A program made the translations under genes and the position numbers. From Theocolax elegans (Eukaryota; Arthropoda; Insecta; Hymenoptera; Cerocephalidae), in NCBI GenBank assembly GCA_026168455.1, contig CM047426.1:82115986-82179985 (forward strand): 64,000 bases of DNA, read 5' to 3'. Of the stretch, positions 40,738 to 54,326 are shown piece by piece (position 1 is the stretch's first letter; each line of letters begins with the position of its first letter). The notes beneath the pieces were generated by a model, which was given only the letters and a program-made list of their open reading frames with translations, had not been told where the DNA came from and searched no databases.

Positions 40738-42989
40738 AGGAAAACCGCAGGAATCGTCGACTTTTGTTTTCCAACGCGGCACTCCATTTTTCATTTGAGA
40801 TATCGCGGCGAAGACGGCGCAATCTTATTACCCGCTCCGGACTCAGTGGAACAGTTGAGATAATAAAGCGCACACAGATAAAGCTGTAATGAAAGAGAAA
40901 GAGAGGGGTAGGAAAATCGAGGGGATGTCCAAAGGGAAGAGACTATGTTCATCGATTTTTCGCGTGTTTAACGTTGCGTATACGCGCTCCGAGGGTATAT
41001 GTGTGTATATGTATATATGTATATAGATCGATACCAAGCGTCGAAGTGCACCCGTCGTTTTCCCACGGCGCGCGTGAAATTGTACGTGAATGCGTGAAAT
41101 TTTTTTTCGTCGCTTTACGATAGAGTGTGTATTTTCAATCGCGAAATAAAAATCCCGAGAGCTGGATGAATAGAAATGTCGACGACGGGGGACATGGGGG
41201 TATAGTGTTTACTTTAGAAAATGAGGATTGTTTCGGTGCTTGAGATTAGGAACTAATATACGTGTCGTCTCTTAGATTACGCTGAAGTAACATAATCGTT
41301 TTATTAGATACGTATGTTGTACAGTATTGTCTTGAAAATTCCTGATAAATAATTATTTATGTCCCTATAAGCATTAATTAATAAAGTAATAAATCAGAAT
41401 ACTATTAGTAGGCAATAAATAAATAATAAATTATCCACTAAGTCGCACTAAATCTTACAAAAGCATATGTACATTAATATTAAATGCATAAGTGCAGTAT
41501 GAAAGGTAACCCATCTCGAGCGGTTTAAAATATACACCGTATGCCAATGACCCGCATATGTTAATTAGGTTAACATTAAACCTCACCTCTATATAATTCG
41601 ATAAATCTATACGCCGCAAGTATAGATTTCACCCAGCACGCACACACACACACGCGCGCACATAGTCCCAGATCCTAATTTTGTCTATATAGATAAATTT
41701 TGAAATCGGTTAGTACGACGCTATTAACAGGGATGGAGACGTAAGGTTTCGAGTGCACGAGAACACAGAGAGACAAGAAGAGACGCGTACAGGTGGAGAG
41801 GTAAGTGCTTAGAAGTTGATACCCTTGTGGAGCCTGGTAAATTTGTAGGTAGAAGCGGTCGTTTTCTTTGCCGTGTCTTTGATGTGCGCGTGTATTTGTT
41901 ACGCGAAAGTTTCCGCGTGTTCTCTTTGGTAGTTCGTACGTATATACTTTATGTGTACGCGCCCTTACAGAGTTTGTTGGTACACGTACGAGTGTACATA
42001 TATATATATATATACACTATATTTCGTGTGTATATTACTATATTTCGATGTGGCTGTCGTGTGTGCGCGAGTGCGCGAGAATTTCGGACGTTTGAAATGT
42101 TTGTATGCGTTTGCTCCTATCACTCGATGTCCATTGTATTTGTCGATGTATAAACGCGTAATTATATGCGCACGCGTTTAGAGGCATAAAGTGTATAGCT
42201 CGCGCCCCCACGATATCTGCATACATATTAGCATACGTCTACCAATCCTCTGTGTACATATATCCACGGATTTACTTAAAAGACCGTTTGGGATATTGCA
42301 TATGCTAAACGTTAATGCAATATTTAAGATCAAAATACAAAAGGCAATAGTACGTTCCATTCTCCACTGTTGTTACACACAAGTAAATTAAACGTTCGAA
42401 ATGTAAATTAAACAATAAAGTTGTCTCGCGTCGATATATTATATATACGCTTTTATCAACTCTCATCTTTCACAATAAATGTTAAAAATTATTACAATTC
42501 GCATATCAATTCTATTTTCGTGAATGGTAATCGCGGAGATAACAAGATTGCCTTTTATGCATATACTATTATCAAAATTATGCTATTCAATGTTTATTGG
42601 GACCACTTTATAACTTTCGTTTATTTGTTCAAACTTACTACATTCGACTTAGCGACATGCCAACAACGCTATAAGGCAAAGTTCCACCTTTTCAACGATT
42701 CAGCAGAGCTTTGTAAAAGTTTGTACTTACCAATTTCTCAAATTCAACACGTACTACAAATGTAACAAATAATAAATAAATGAAATTCAATTATATTCGT
42801 GTAAAATATCCAATGTTACAAATTTAAATATATTTAAGTAAAAAAAACTGTGTTAAAATCTTAAGTGTAAACCACGAATCAACAATCTAACTTTTTTCTA
42901 TAGAGAGATTATATGTACACAGGACAAGAGAAAGATCTAATTCTTAAAAGAAATTATACGTGTTTGGAAAAATGAGGAAAAATCAGACG

Positions 42990-43310
42990 AATGACAAAGG
43001 AAAAGAATATACGGAGAGATAAAGAGAGAGAAAAAAGGGATGAAAAGGGGGTTGGAAGGTGGAAAACATTGAAAATACTCTTCATTCCGGGCTCTTTATT
43101 TCCCAGCGCGCGAACTCTCCTTCGAAAATCGCTGACACGGAGGGAACTGCGCGCTCGAAAATTCAGCGTCGTAGTAGTCGTCCTCGTCGTCATCCTTGTC
43201 GTTGCAAGAGTGCACCGAAAAAAAAGAAAAAGAAAGGTAAAGAAAAAAAGAAAAACCGAGGATAAAGAGGGAGAAAAGGATGATAGAGAAAGAGGTACGA
43301 AGAAAAACGA
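42990..43310. repeat. Purine-rich tracts giving a false long frame
   Basis: Two strongly purine-biased stretches (about 42990-43065 and 43210-43310) flank a more balanced segment. They create a long Lys/Arg/Glu-rich frame on the plus strand and a Phe/Leu/Ser-rich one on the minus strand. No domain, signal or splice evidence supports coding. Confidence 0.6.
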
Positions 43311-44508
43311 GGAAAGAAACGCTTTCGCGATTTCCGATGTGTACGCGGCTCCGGTGATGCGAAAACCGAGGAGGGGCTTCGAGTACGATGGGAAAGGGAG
43401 AAGGCAACTTTCGTTCGGCATGCGGATGATTTTCATTTCAAGCCTTGGAAATTTTAGCTATGCGTGCTTCGCACTTGGCTCGTTTTTTGACGGGTGCCGA
43501 GCAGCGCGAAATGAAAAAAGTTGGGGAGGATGAGTGATTGAGGATAAATAGGATGAGTAAAATCGTGGATAAAGGCCGTGCAAAAAGGGGAGGATATGCG
43601 CGCCCGTAATGATTGAATGTCGAGAGAAAAGAGAATATAGGGAGAGAATTAAAAAAAAAGGAATCGTTTTTATACGGATTATTAAATTAATTGAGATTCG
43701 AGTACGGAAAGAATTAAAATGTGGTGCTGAATTTTAAGTTGTTAATTAATTTAATCATTATATGCATTGCGCTTGTTACATTGATTATATTGCTTGCAAT
43801 AATTCAGTTACCTGTGATAATTACGAGTAAATTTATATTTATACACTCGAACTCAAATACTTGGGGATGTACAAATCTAGTTATCCAAAGTACACGTAAA
43901 TAATATTATAACAGTAAGAACGTGAATATAATTGTAAATGACTTTTTTTTAACCATTAATGATGTATCAGAGATTCAACGTTCCAAATTAAAGTAATACT
44001 AATCCGACTGCAAGAATTCCGATACAGTAACATTTAAAACAATTAATAATTATATAATATGACAATAAATTCGAATTTTTATAATTCCAAGCCAGTTAAA
44101 TCAAGTTAATTTAAATTTTATAGAATTTAGTGAACAATAAGTTTAGAAAAAAAGAAATACCGAAGTGTATACACACTTGAAATTACGCAAGCAACTATTT
44201 TGCATTTGACTAACTCCGAAAAAATCGCCATTTTTCCAACTCACTTAATTCAATATCGCATAACACGATAAACATTTCAATACCTCGATTTCTATACAAT
44301 ATTTTACCTCGTAGCAGGGTATATAAATTCAAGCGCGCGCACAGATCAGCGACAGCGCAAAGGCGCGTATGAAAAGGGAGGCAAAGCTTTTGCCATCGCA
44401 AAAAGGACTTTTAATCGGAGGTCGATCCTTTAGCGGTGACGACGGAGCCGAGAAAGTAGGAGGGACAAAAAATGTCCGTGTGCGTATATATATGAGTGTG
44501 CCCATACG

Positions 44509-44562
44509 CACCCACACACCCACACACGTATACGCACACACACACACGCACACACACACACG
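44509..44562. repeat. (CA)n microsatellite, interrupted
   Basis: CA repeats broken by CG and GTA units over about 54 bp. Confidence 0.9.
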
Positions 44563-46368
44563 TATCTGCTCGTGTGTGATAGATAAAGGTAGTTATATAA
44601 CCTTTCTAAAAGGAGTCGGTAATGTCCTACCCTTGCCACTTTGGTAAAGCTTCGCTGATAAAAACCGCATCGTAGGAGGCGATATTCGTCGCGGTACGAG
44701 TGACAAGGGGGATTACTCTTACGTCCGCGCGTTTCCCTGTTTCGCGATTATATGCTGAGGTCGCGGAAAGAAAAACTGTCGCCCTCTCACTTTTCCTAGA
44801 CCTCCCCTTATATTTTCTCATTTTCTCTGCGTACCGTTCGCAAACTTCATTTCGCTCGTTTGCTCTATTTTATGCTGCTTCCCACTCTTTCTCTGTCTTC
44901 TATATCTCTCCCGGTCTGTCTCCCTCGCACCCTTATTTCTGCCCGCTCGAAATCGACGAACGGCGAAACCTTTTGTATCGCGATTCACGGTATATATACA
45001 CGGTTTAACGGCTAGAAATGTTTTATTTCGCTTTATCAAACGTCGAGTTCGTTTTTTGCCACTCGTAATTTTATGCTGCAAGAGGGAAAACGTCGCGAAA
45101 TTGTTTGATCGGACCGAACTCCCAACTCGAGTTGTACAGATACATATCGGCACACTGATAATTCTTCAATACCTCGCAATTTTTCTTGCACGTTACTTTA
45201 AATGTCCAATCGCATAAATATAAAAATATTTTCATAACTGCAGTAAAAAAAAAACCAATCCAGTCGCGCATTTTTTGTTTTTACGTTGTTAAAATTTATT
45301 TGAAGATCATTGTAACCGATAGGTGGATTGTTCTATTGACATAGTAAAATAGACACCGAAGTGAAATACAGGAAATGAGAATTCGTGATTATTTTGTTCT
45401 ATTTTAAAATTGCAAGAAAAATATTAGCCGGACATATTTTATATTTATTAAAATAACAATATGCAGACTTTCGCTGTGATAACTAATAAGATCGAACTAT
45501 TATTGACTTGATAGATAATGAAGCAGGAAATCGTTCTATTTTTATTGGATACGAATACTTTTGACGCTTTCTCAACTTGCTTAAAAATGTACAATCCTTC
45601 TTTATTAAATAAATCGTAATTTTATAATTTATCTCAATTATTTTATCCTCTTATCGTATTAAAAAAATACAAACTCGACGAAAAAGTATAAAAGTGTTTT
45701 CGATCTTATAGGAAGTCTGGAAGCACGTTAAGGAAGATAGATAAAGTGTAACCTTATCTCATGTAGTCAAGTGTAAATTTTCAAAAGAATATCGTGCTCT
45801 TGCCAAGTTTTAAAAAATATCAGAAGTTGGAAAAATTAATTAAATAAAGTAAAAATGTAGTATTAAATTACTAATATAAAAGTTACTAAGCTGCAGTTTA
45901 TAGAACCAATTATGGATTAATTAAATTAGCTCTCGCATTTCTCGTTTATTACAGTTTGTAGAATACAAAAAAATTAATATTTAACCAAACACGTTCGATT
46001 CAACCCTACTGGCTAAAGAGCCAAAGTTTTTTTATTCTTCTTCGGATACACTAAAAATGAATAATTCATGTGAACGGACTACAAAATCAATATCTTGATA
46101 GCCCAAATTTTCAACTAACTTTCCTCCGAAAAAATTTTAAAGCAATAGACTGAAACCCGTCATGTCGATGTGCTTTTTCTTTTAAATCAGTTTAATTATT
46201 TATTATCGCGCGTGCATGGCTTTATCTCATTATGTAAATGATTTCACAATCGCATATAATATATAGTAGATTACGAGTTTTCATCAAGAAATCGAAAAAT
46301 CAGCAGTTGGAAAACCAGAAAATGTAGGTTAAAAGTTGAAGTTAGTTTAAAAGGTTTCTTAATGATTA

Positions 46369-48609
46369 CAAAAATGAAAATTGAAAAAAGTGTCAGCCAC
46401 AACGTAATCGAAGCGTTTGATAATCAAAATCTTTCTCGGCTTACCCTGGACGTTTTCCCCATTAATATCTCCCCTCTTCTAGTAGAGAATCCTTGAATCC
46501 CTCCAGGTTTCTCCCTCTGGCGCTCGTTATCCACGCCTTTCGCTTCGCTCATCAGCCGCACCTCGGTTTTTCCGCTCGCGTACACAAGCCGCGGCTTCGA
46601 TATGGATCGAGGTCCTCGCTAATGAATTGGGCAGCTTGAACTCCCGTTTTTCACTTCACGATGTGCTCGGGAAAAATCGAGTCGTTAATGCGCGCGGTTC
46701 TTTGTGTTGGGTCGCGCGATCTTCCGTCGATTATTTCTCCTGGATCAGAAATTTAGGTCGATGCCGCTATGCTAAGAAGCGGTTCCGACGTATTGAAATT
46801 GTGTTTTCATTCTCATATTTTCGTATTCACGTTGTCTCCCGTAATATCGCGTGCTGTTCGTATCATATCGGAAAAAAATACTTTTTCATGCAAAGAACTT
46901 TCTTATTTGGTTTAGTTGGAGAAAATATATACAAGTAGTGGAAGAACACTAAACTATTAATGAAATTAATTGAACATTTATGAAAATTATGTTTAAAGGC
47001 TGTAAAGATACAGTAACTAGATATAAATATACATTTTTATGTGTCGAACTGTCTATAGACTTTATATATGTATATAGACTGCTATATAAATGACCTAACA
47101 AGTGATTTTTGATCTACCTATAATAGTTCCACTATTACATGATGTCACACATACCATATAACAATGATTTAAAGTGGAACTTTAAATTACTTGATAATGT
47201 ACACGCTATCAAAAATTATAATAATTTTATAAATTATTTGGAAAAAAAAGTTTATACTAAAAGAAATTAAATTTTAATATCTCGATCATTTAAGTAAATA
47301 TTAACAGCATATTACTTTTCTTATTGTTGAAGAAAATTGAAAATTTTTATAATGTTGTTAAATGTACACATTAATAAAGTACTTAAAAATTAATTAAAAA
47401 TTAATTTTGCAGTGTTTTTCTTTTAAATTATTTTTACCCGTGAATTTGTACATACAAATGCTTTTAACGATGATTAATTTACGTTAAAACATAATGCAAT
47501 TGAGTGACAGCTATAAACAAGAAGCAGAAACGTAACGAAAATGTAGGAAGAAATAGGAAGACTGTTCGAGACGAGACGAGACGAGACGATGCCGTCTTCC
47601 TCAAAATCAAAATCTACGTACCTGTGTAAGCACAAGAGGTGTTCGAGACCAAGGCAAGACTCGAAGCAATTTCGTCTTGTCTTGGACTCGTGAACCTTGG
47701 AGTCACTCCAAGCAGACTTTTTACAACACCTCAAATTCGAGTAGAGTTTTAGGTACTTTGTTGAGAGGGAAAAATCAATGTGGAAAGTAGCGCAGGTATG
47801 CAGAGGTCACTCTTCCAACTTATACTACCATACTCAGTGTTGAATCTTGATGATCGGACGAAATGCATTTCTTTTAAACCATCAAGCTGATTCTCTGACT
47901 GTCTGATGCACTTTTATTTGTACAAATTATTAAGTAAGCGTAAATTCGCAGTTCAAATTATATTTTAAATTAAAATAACATGTAACGATTAAACATTTTA
48001 CGAAAATCTATTAGAAACGGGATTGAGTTTTACTTTAATAAAACCACAAAACTAAGTTTTAATAATAAGTTCGTAATCATTTTTGTTACGCCGTTTTGAT
48101 ACGTCGATTAAATCCAGCTATTAAATACCTGCTGTTAGCTACTGTAATTTTGAACAAATTGTACGTATTTATCTAGATACCCCACAGTGCCTGTAGTGAT
48201 GAATCGTACGTATTTAACATTGAACTAAAATGTTTAAGCAAATTACTACATAATGTTTGTAATCTGAGTAACAGCAAAATTAATGACTAACCAATATATT
48301 CAGTCCCATTAGAGCTCGAAAAAAAAGACAAATAATTTACGGACTCGCGTGCGATATCGCATTATCAAATAATAATGTCATCGCGAGAAAGTTGAAATAT
48401 TTGCAATAACACTTGACGCTCTAGGTTATGTATTTTTTTTTGTTTGAACAACGTCAAAATGCAAGTTATGTATCCAGGATTCAAATATAACAGGTGTGTA
48501 TATGCGTTAAACTAGAAACGCGATTCCGTTCGGTTTATCGAAAGAAATGAAAAACGCCCGGTGTATATCTAGGATGATTTTAACAAACACGAAATGGGGA
48601 TCGGTGTCG
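46369..48609. repeat. Tandem duplication, copy 1 (2241 bp)
   Basis: This unit is followed directly by a near-identical head-to-tail copy. It starts within C-AAAAATGAAAATTG and ends at GTGTCG. It carries a GC-richer block (about 46440-46860), an AT-rich middle and a hairpin cluster (47555-47712). Two longer open frames in it (about 46627-46938 plus strand, 47474-47734 minus strand) have no recognisable domains and the first does not begin with ATG, so neither is called as a gene. Confidence 0.95.
47555..47712. other. Cluster of three small inverted repeats (copy 1)
   Basis: Hairpin 1: AGGAAGAC (47555-47562) pairs with GTCTTCCT (47594-47601) around a GACGA-type 5-bp repeat. Hairpin 2: 47641-47660 pairs with 47674-47695; the core 12-bp stem CCAAGGCAAGAC / GTCTTGTCTTGG has one G-T pair, extended by GAG and GTTC segments past small bulges. 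Hairpin 3: CTTGGAGT (47696-47703) and ACTCCAAG (47705-47712), abutting hairpin 2. Whether it is transcribed cannot be told from sequence. Confidence 0.5.
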
Positions 48610-50848
48610 CAAAAATGAAAATTGAAAAAAGTGTCAGCCACAACGTAATCGAAGCGTTTGATAATCAAAATCTTTCTCGGCTTACCCTGGACGTTTTCCC
48701 CATTAATATCTCCCCTCTTCTAGTAGAGAATCCTTGAATCCCTCCAGGTTTCTCCCTCTGGCGCTCGTTATCCACGCCTTTCGCTTCGCTCATCAGCCGC
48801 ACCTCGGTTTTTCCGCTCGCGTACACAAGCCGCGGCTTCGATATGGATCGAGGTCCTCGCTAATGAATTGGGCAGCTTGAACTCCCGTTTTTCACTTCAC
48901 GATGTGCTCGGGAAAAATCGAGTCGTTAATGCGCGCGGTTCTTTGTGTTGGGTCGCGCGATCTTCCGTCGATTATTTCTCCTGGATCAGAAATTTAGGTC
49001 GATGCCGCTATGCTAAGAAGCGGTTCCGACGTATTGAAATTGTGTTTTCATTCTCATATTTTCGTATTCACGTTGTCTCCCGTAATATCGCGTGCTGTTC
49101 GTATCATATCGGAAAAAAATACTTTTTCATGCAAAGAACTTTCTTATTTGGTTTAGTTGGAGAAAATATATACAAGTAGTGGAAGAACACTAAACTATTA
49201 ATGAAATTAATTGAACATTTATGAAAATTATGTTTAAAGGCTGTAAAGATACAGTAACTAGATATAAATATACATTTTTTATGTGTCGAACTGTCTATAG
49301 ACTTTATATATGTATATAGACTGCTATATAAATGACCTAACAAGTGATTTTTGATCTACCTATAATAGTTCCACTATTACATGATGTCACACATACCATA
49401 TAACAATGATTTAAAGTGGAACTTTAAATACTTGATAATGTACACGCTATCAAAAATTATAATAATTTTATAAATTATTTGGAAAAAAAAGTTTATACTA
49501 AAAGAAATTAAATTTTAATATCTCGATCATTTAAGTGAATATTAACAGCATATTACTTTTCTTATTGTTGAAGAAAATTGAAAATTTTTATAATGTTGTT
49601 AAATGTACACATTAATAAAGTACTTAAAATTAATTAAAATTAATTTTGCAGTGTTTTTCTTTTAAATTATTTTTACCCGTGAATTTGTACATACAAATGC
49701 TTTTAACGATGATTAATTTACGTTAAAACATAATGCAATTGAGTGACAGCTATAAACAAGAAGCAGAAACGTAACGAAAATGTAGGAAGAAATAGGAAGA
49801 CTGTTCGAGACGAGACGAGACGAGACGATGCCGTCTTCCTCAAAATCAAAATCTACGTACCTGTGTAAGCACAAGAGGTGTTCGAGACCAAGGCAAGACT
49901 CGAAGCAATTTCGTCTTGTCTTGGACTCGTGAACCTTGGAGTCACTCCAAGCAGACTTTTTACAACACCTCAAATTCGAGTAGAGTTTTAGGTACTTTGT
50001 TGAGAGGGAAAAATCAATGTGGAAAGTAGCGCAGGTATGCAGAGGTCACTCTTCCAACTTATACTACCATACTCAGTGTTGAATCTTGATGATCGGACGA
50101 AATGCATTTCTTTTAAACCATCAAGCTGATTCTCTGACTGTCTGATGCACTTTTATTTGTACAAATTATTAAGTAAGCGTAAATTCGCAGTTCAAATTAT
50201 ATTTTAAATTAAAATAACATGTAACGATTAAACATTTTACGAAAATCTATTAGAAACGGGATTGAGTTTTACTTTAATAAAACCACAAAACTAAGTTTTA
50301 ATAATAAGTTCGTAATCATTTTTGTTACGCCGTTTTGATACGTCGATTAAATCCAGCTATTAAATACCTGCTGTTAGCTACTGTAATTTTGAACAAATTG
50401 TACGTATTTATCTAGATACCCCACAGTGCCTGTAGTGATGAATCGTACGTATTTAACATTGAACTAAAATGTTTAAGCAAATTACTACATAATGTTTGTA
50501 ATCTGAGTAACAGCAAAATTAATGACTAACCAATATATTCAGTCCCATTAGAGCTCGAAAAAAAAGACAAATAATTTACGGACTCGCGTGCGATATCGCA
50601 TTATCAAATAATAATGTCATCGCGAGAAAGTTGAAATATTTGCAATAACACTTGACGCTCTAGGTTATGTATTTTTTTTTGTTTGAACAACGTCAAAATG
50701 CAAGTTATGTATCCAGGATTCAAATATAACAGGTGTGTATATGCGTTAAACTAGAAACGCGATTCCGTTCGGTTTATCGAAAGAAATGAAAAACGCCCGG
50801 TGTATATCTAGGATGATTTTAACAAACACGAAATGGGGATCGGTGTCG
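48610..50848. repeat. Tandem duplication, copy 2 (2239 bp)
   Basis: By eye this differs from copy 1 by one substitution (A at 47296, G at 49537) and four 1-bp indels, most in A or T runs: one T gained near 49280, one T lost near 49428, and two A's lost near 49630 and 49640. Identity is above 99.7%. The outer breakpoints share a homeologous motif: CAAAAATGAAAA at the left edge and CGAAACTGAAAA just past the right edge (10 of 12). It is either a very recent duplication or an assembly duplication of one locus. Confidence 0.95.
49794..49951. other. Cluster of three small inverted repeats (copy 2)
   Basis: This is the second copy of the 47555-47712 hairpin cluster, shifted by 2239 bp, with no base differences seen. 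Because both copies are identical, they give no information on compensatory change. Confidence 0.5.
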
Positions 50849-52092
50849 CGAAACTGAAAAATCGATCGGGAAAAATGCGCTTAGCAAATATGATATTTCT
50901 GCGAGCCATCGTTTACCAAGCGACTCGAAACAGTTCACACGAGCGGATTCTCGCCCCCGCACGAAATCGCTTTTAACAACCCTTTCATTTTTCACTGCAG
51001 CAAGAGAGATCCCACACGGCTTTTAGGGTACCACAATAGAGTACAATTAGCGCTAAAAGCGAGTTACGAATACTACAACTCGCACCTGCGCGGATCTCCC
51101 GCACGCGAAAAAAGAAAGAGATAGAGAGCTAGATAATTCGCACGAATTCGCTTTCTCTTATTCTTCTTGCGGAATGCTCTTTGTATATACATATATCAAT
51201 CCTTGTCTGCGTGTTTAATGGTGTATAACTCAACGCTTGGCTCTACGTCTTATCAATGGAAAACCGGTATTGTCTCGTACAACTTATACACATTTTTCTC
51301 CTACTCCTCGATCTGTGGACACGTCTCCCGATGTAGTAATTTTTTTTCGTACAACAATTTGAACTAACTTTACCGAAACAATTCTCTTTTATAAACTACC
51401 GAAGGTGAACACAAGAACCGCATGGATTAAAAAACCGTGTAATTATACGTATTACATTTTTCCACCTTAAAAGAATCAAACATTAATTTTATAATTAAAT
51501 TTTATTATTTCTTGAATAATAATTAACCAAAAGTGATCCCCAGACACGAAAAAATAACTACTACGTTTGCACGAACTCCGAAAATAATCAACAAGAGTAC
51601 ACACTGCTCTATTTACCAACAATATTAATCTCATCTGGTTGAGGGGTGCATACGAATTTTATCATACCCAGACGCGTACACACGTAAAATGCGAATCTAA
51701 TAAACTCATCGCGCGAAGGCAGGAATGTTTTATTTCAACCTATAGCGCTGGAACGAACTGTGAGAGCCCGAAGAAGAAATGATAATCGAATTTCCGTGGG
51801 TGTACGCGTCGATACTTCCTCTCAAAAAGACATCCGGCAAAAACAGTCGATTCCGTCGATAGGTACTACCAACCGCGCGGGTAAGTCCCTTTTTGCAATT
51901 GGACATATACGTATATAACCCCTCCCCCTTCCGTCCTCGTACACTCCACCCTTCTTTCCCGTCGTACCTGATGAAATCAACCTGGTCTCTTCGTATTTTT
52001 TTTCTCTTCTTTACTCTGTGGGTTTGGTCACTGCTCTCTAACCTCATTTCGAAGGGAGAAATACCACGGAGGATTGCTTGCACTAGAGACAA

Positions 52093-52110
52093 AGAGAGAG
52101 AGAGAGAGAG
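52093..52110. repeat. (GA)n microsatellite
   Basis: A short perfect GA run flanked by imperfect GA/AAAG sequence. Confidence 0.9.
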
Positions 52111-53869
52111 ATAGAGAGAAAGAAAAAGAAAAATCACTCAAATGTACGTGTAAAAACTTGCAGTACACGAGTTAACTATACCATTATTCGCACTAAGCAA
52201 CGGAATAATTAGGTTCGTCCAGAATTTTTAAATCACTGGAATTGCACTCTAATGATTCGAATTTGTAAAACAATTGCATCAGACGAGAGGAATATTTCAG
52301 AAAGTTTATTTATTTTCCTGATTTGGTGTAACGTATTCAAAACCGCTGTACGCTTTTTTTCTTCTTTTACTCTGCTAACGCATTTAGGTAAATGTGTGAT
52401 ATACTGTATATTTTATTAAAAATTGCATTTACATAATAAAATTGTTGCACGATTTCATCCGCGTGATGTCTATCAATCTAGATTGGTGCACGAAATGCAG
52501 TTGTCACAGTTTTACAAATTGTTTAGCATGTATCTCTTTTTCTTTAATAAAATTGCAGTCCATATTTTTGTTTACTCTATCAGTTCCATAGTTCTCCCAA
52601 AATGTAGTTTTCATAGAGAATATTTTAATTTTGCGCATATTTTACATTTATCGCGTGTACATTTAGTTGTCAAACTATATACAAGGTATACAATTTTCAA
52701 TAGCATGTACGTGGATTTAAAATGAAAGTAGACGTTCTCATTAATAAGGGGTATGAAATAATTCCTATTTATAAAATTAATATTTCGACCTAATTAGTTG
52801 AATGTAGTCGACAGAGCGTGCGTTTAGGTAATTTAACCTCCTTTACGTTATCTCAATAGTCTTGTACATAACGAACACACAGAGATTTTCTAATTAAAAA
52901 AGTAGTTTCATTTGTTTTTTATGAAATATTTCACATCATTGAGTCGCTATGTACACGTAAAATATTAAAGCTTAATTATATTCCACACAAACGAAAGTTG
53001 TGATGAATAATTTACTTGGTTACAATTAAGATCCCATTTATTGATAAGTTCAGCTTTAAATCGCAACCTCGATATCGATACACAACAAACGGAACGTAAG
53101 AGCTTCTTTAATGAAAAAAAGTAACGGTAACAGATCATTAATACTTTGTAAATTATAAAACGGCAGTCGTTCAATTTGAAATAATATTTTTAGGAGGGAA
53201 GTTGTTTCACGTTCTGTAAATGGCATACTAATCAAATCGCGCGATTGTTCAAAATACGTAAAAAGCATTTTCTGTCGGGATATATATTTCATGTATTCAA
53301 TGGACAGTTTACTTGGTTTCTCGTATTGATTTTCAGTCAATCACAAATGCTTTGGGAACTTTATTTCTTATTGCTCTAAAGCTAAAATGCATTTGGCATC
53401 AAACAATCATACTTTTGATTATTTTTAGTGCGCACGAGCACTTTTTCAATATCAGCATTTTTAACAATGGGAAACCGTTGCATCCCTTCCACACTCGAAC
53501 AATTCTCATGTTTTTGTACCCGGCATTAATTCAATTGCTCAAAAATAAAATCTTTCTCACTATCATTAATGTATGTGCATCAAATGACGTACAATTGCGA
53601 ATTCGTTACAATGGAAAAATCTTTCGGTGTATATTTGTATGGCTTTTGTTATTCTAATATTCTTAAATTATTGGCGGAATAATAAAAATATTAACAGACC
53701 TGAAATTTCAGACCACGTGTATGAATTGCATGTACCTTGAATTTAGGATTTTCGTATTAACCTTCTTTACTACTTAATTTTCATTTCCAGAGTATTTATA
53801 CACTATTAATAATTAACGTTGATGTTAATAATGTTTAACAATTTGATCAAATTTAGTTGATACTGCATT

Positions 53870-53908
53870 TTTAATATTGCAAGTAACGATCTTGTTTAAT
53901 ATTGCAAG
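53870..53908. repeat. Two direct 14-bp repeats
   Basis: TTTAATATTGCAAG occurs at 53870-53883 and again at 53895-53908. This looks like a small local duplication. Confidence 0.7.
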
Positions 53909-54176
53909 AATAAAATGTTAAGTAAATCATATCGCAGACTATGTATAAATGTATTTTAACTTATGCAAATCGGTATCTAATAAAATATAAGTTACCGTGG
54001 GTAACATATTGAAAGGTATATGTGTAGTCAGAAGATTAATTTTAATCACAATATATTCAGTAAGAAAAGAATCTTTTAATTGTTTTATCGAGAAAGCTAT
54101 TTAGAAAACTATTAAATTTTATTCAACTATTCTAAATGTTAATAAGTTCCAAAATACAGCATACAAAGTTCACGTA

Positions 54177-54326
54177 TTTTTTTTTTTTTTTTTACAAAAT
54201 TTCTAGGTCAGGGTTGTTTCTCGCATATGCAATACTTTAATAACACTGAGAGTGATTGAACATAGAACGTACTGATACGTATACGTGTGTGGATAGATAC
54301 GCGCGCGCGGGTGTGTGTGTGTGTGT
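54177..54326. repeat. Poly-T tract and CG/GT alternating tract
   Basis: T17 at 54177-54193, then GC alternation passing into GT alternation at 54300-54326. These precede a moderately GC-rich block to about 54.9 kb that has overlapping Ser-rich frames on the plus strand but no recognisable protein. Confidence 0.85.

Larger units (their letters stand above)
36761..46368. other. Intergenic sequence, no gene seen
   Basis: AT-rich DNA with GC-richer segments near 38.35-38.62, 40.45-41.2, 41.6-42.2, 43.0-43.6 and 44.3-45.15 kb, mostly tied to microsatellites. A non-ATG frame around 37489-37827 and an unrecognised frame around 42421-42765 lack any domain signature. Confidence 0.45.

Noticed and set aside
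42991..43533. 180-codon plus-strand frame, Lys/Arg/Glu-rich
   Set aside because: Low-complexity purine tract with an equally open opposite-strand frame; no motif or splice support.
46627..46938. 103-codon frame repeated in both duplicate copies (also 48868-49179)
   Set aside because: Being duplicated gives no coding evidence because the whole unit is duplicated. It starts at TTG, not ATG, and drifts into AT-rich low-information sequence.
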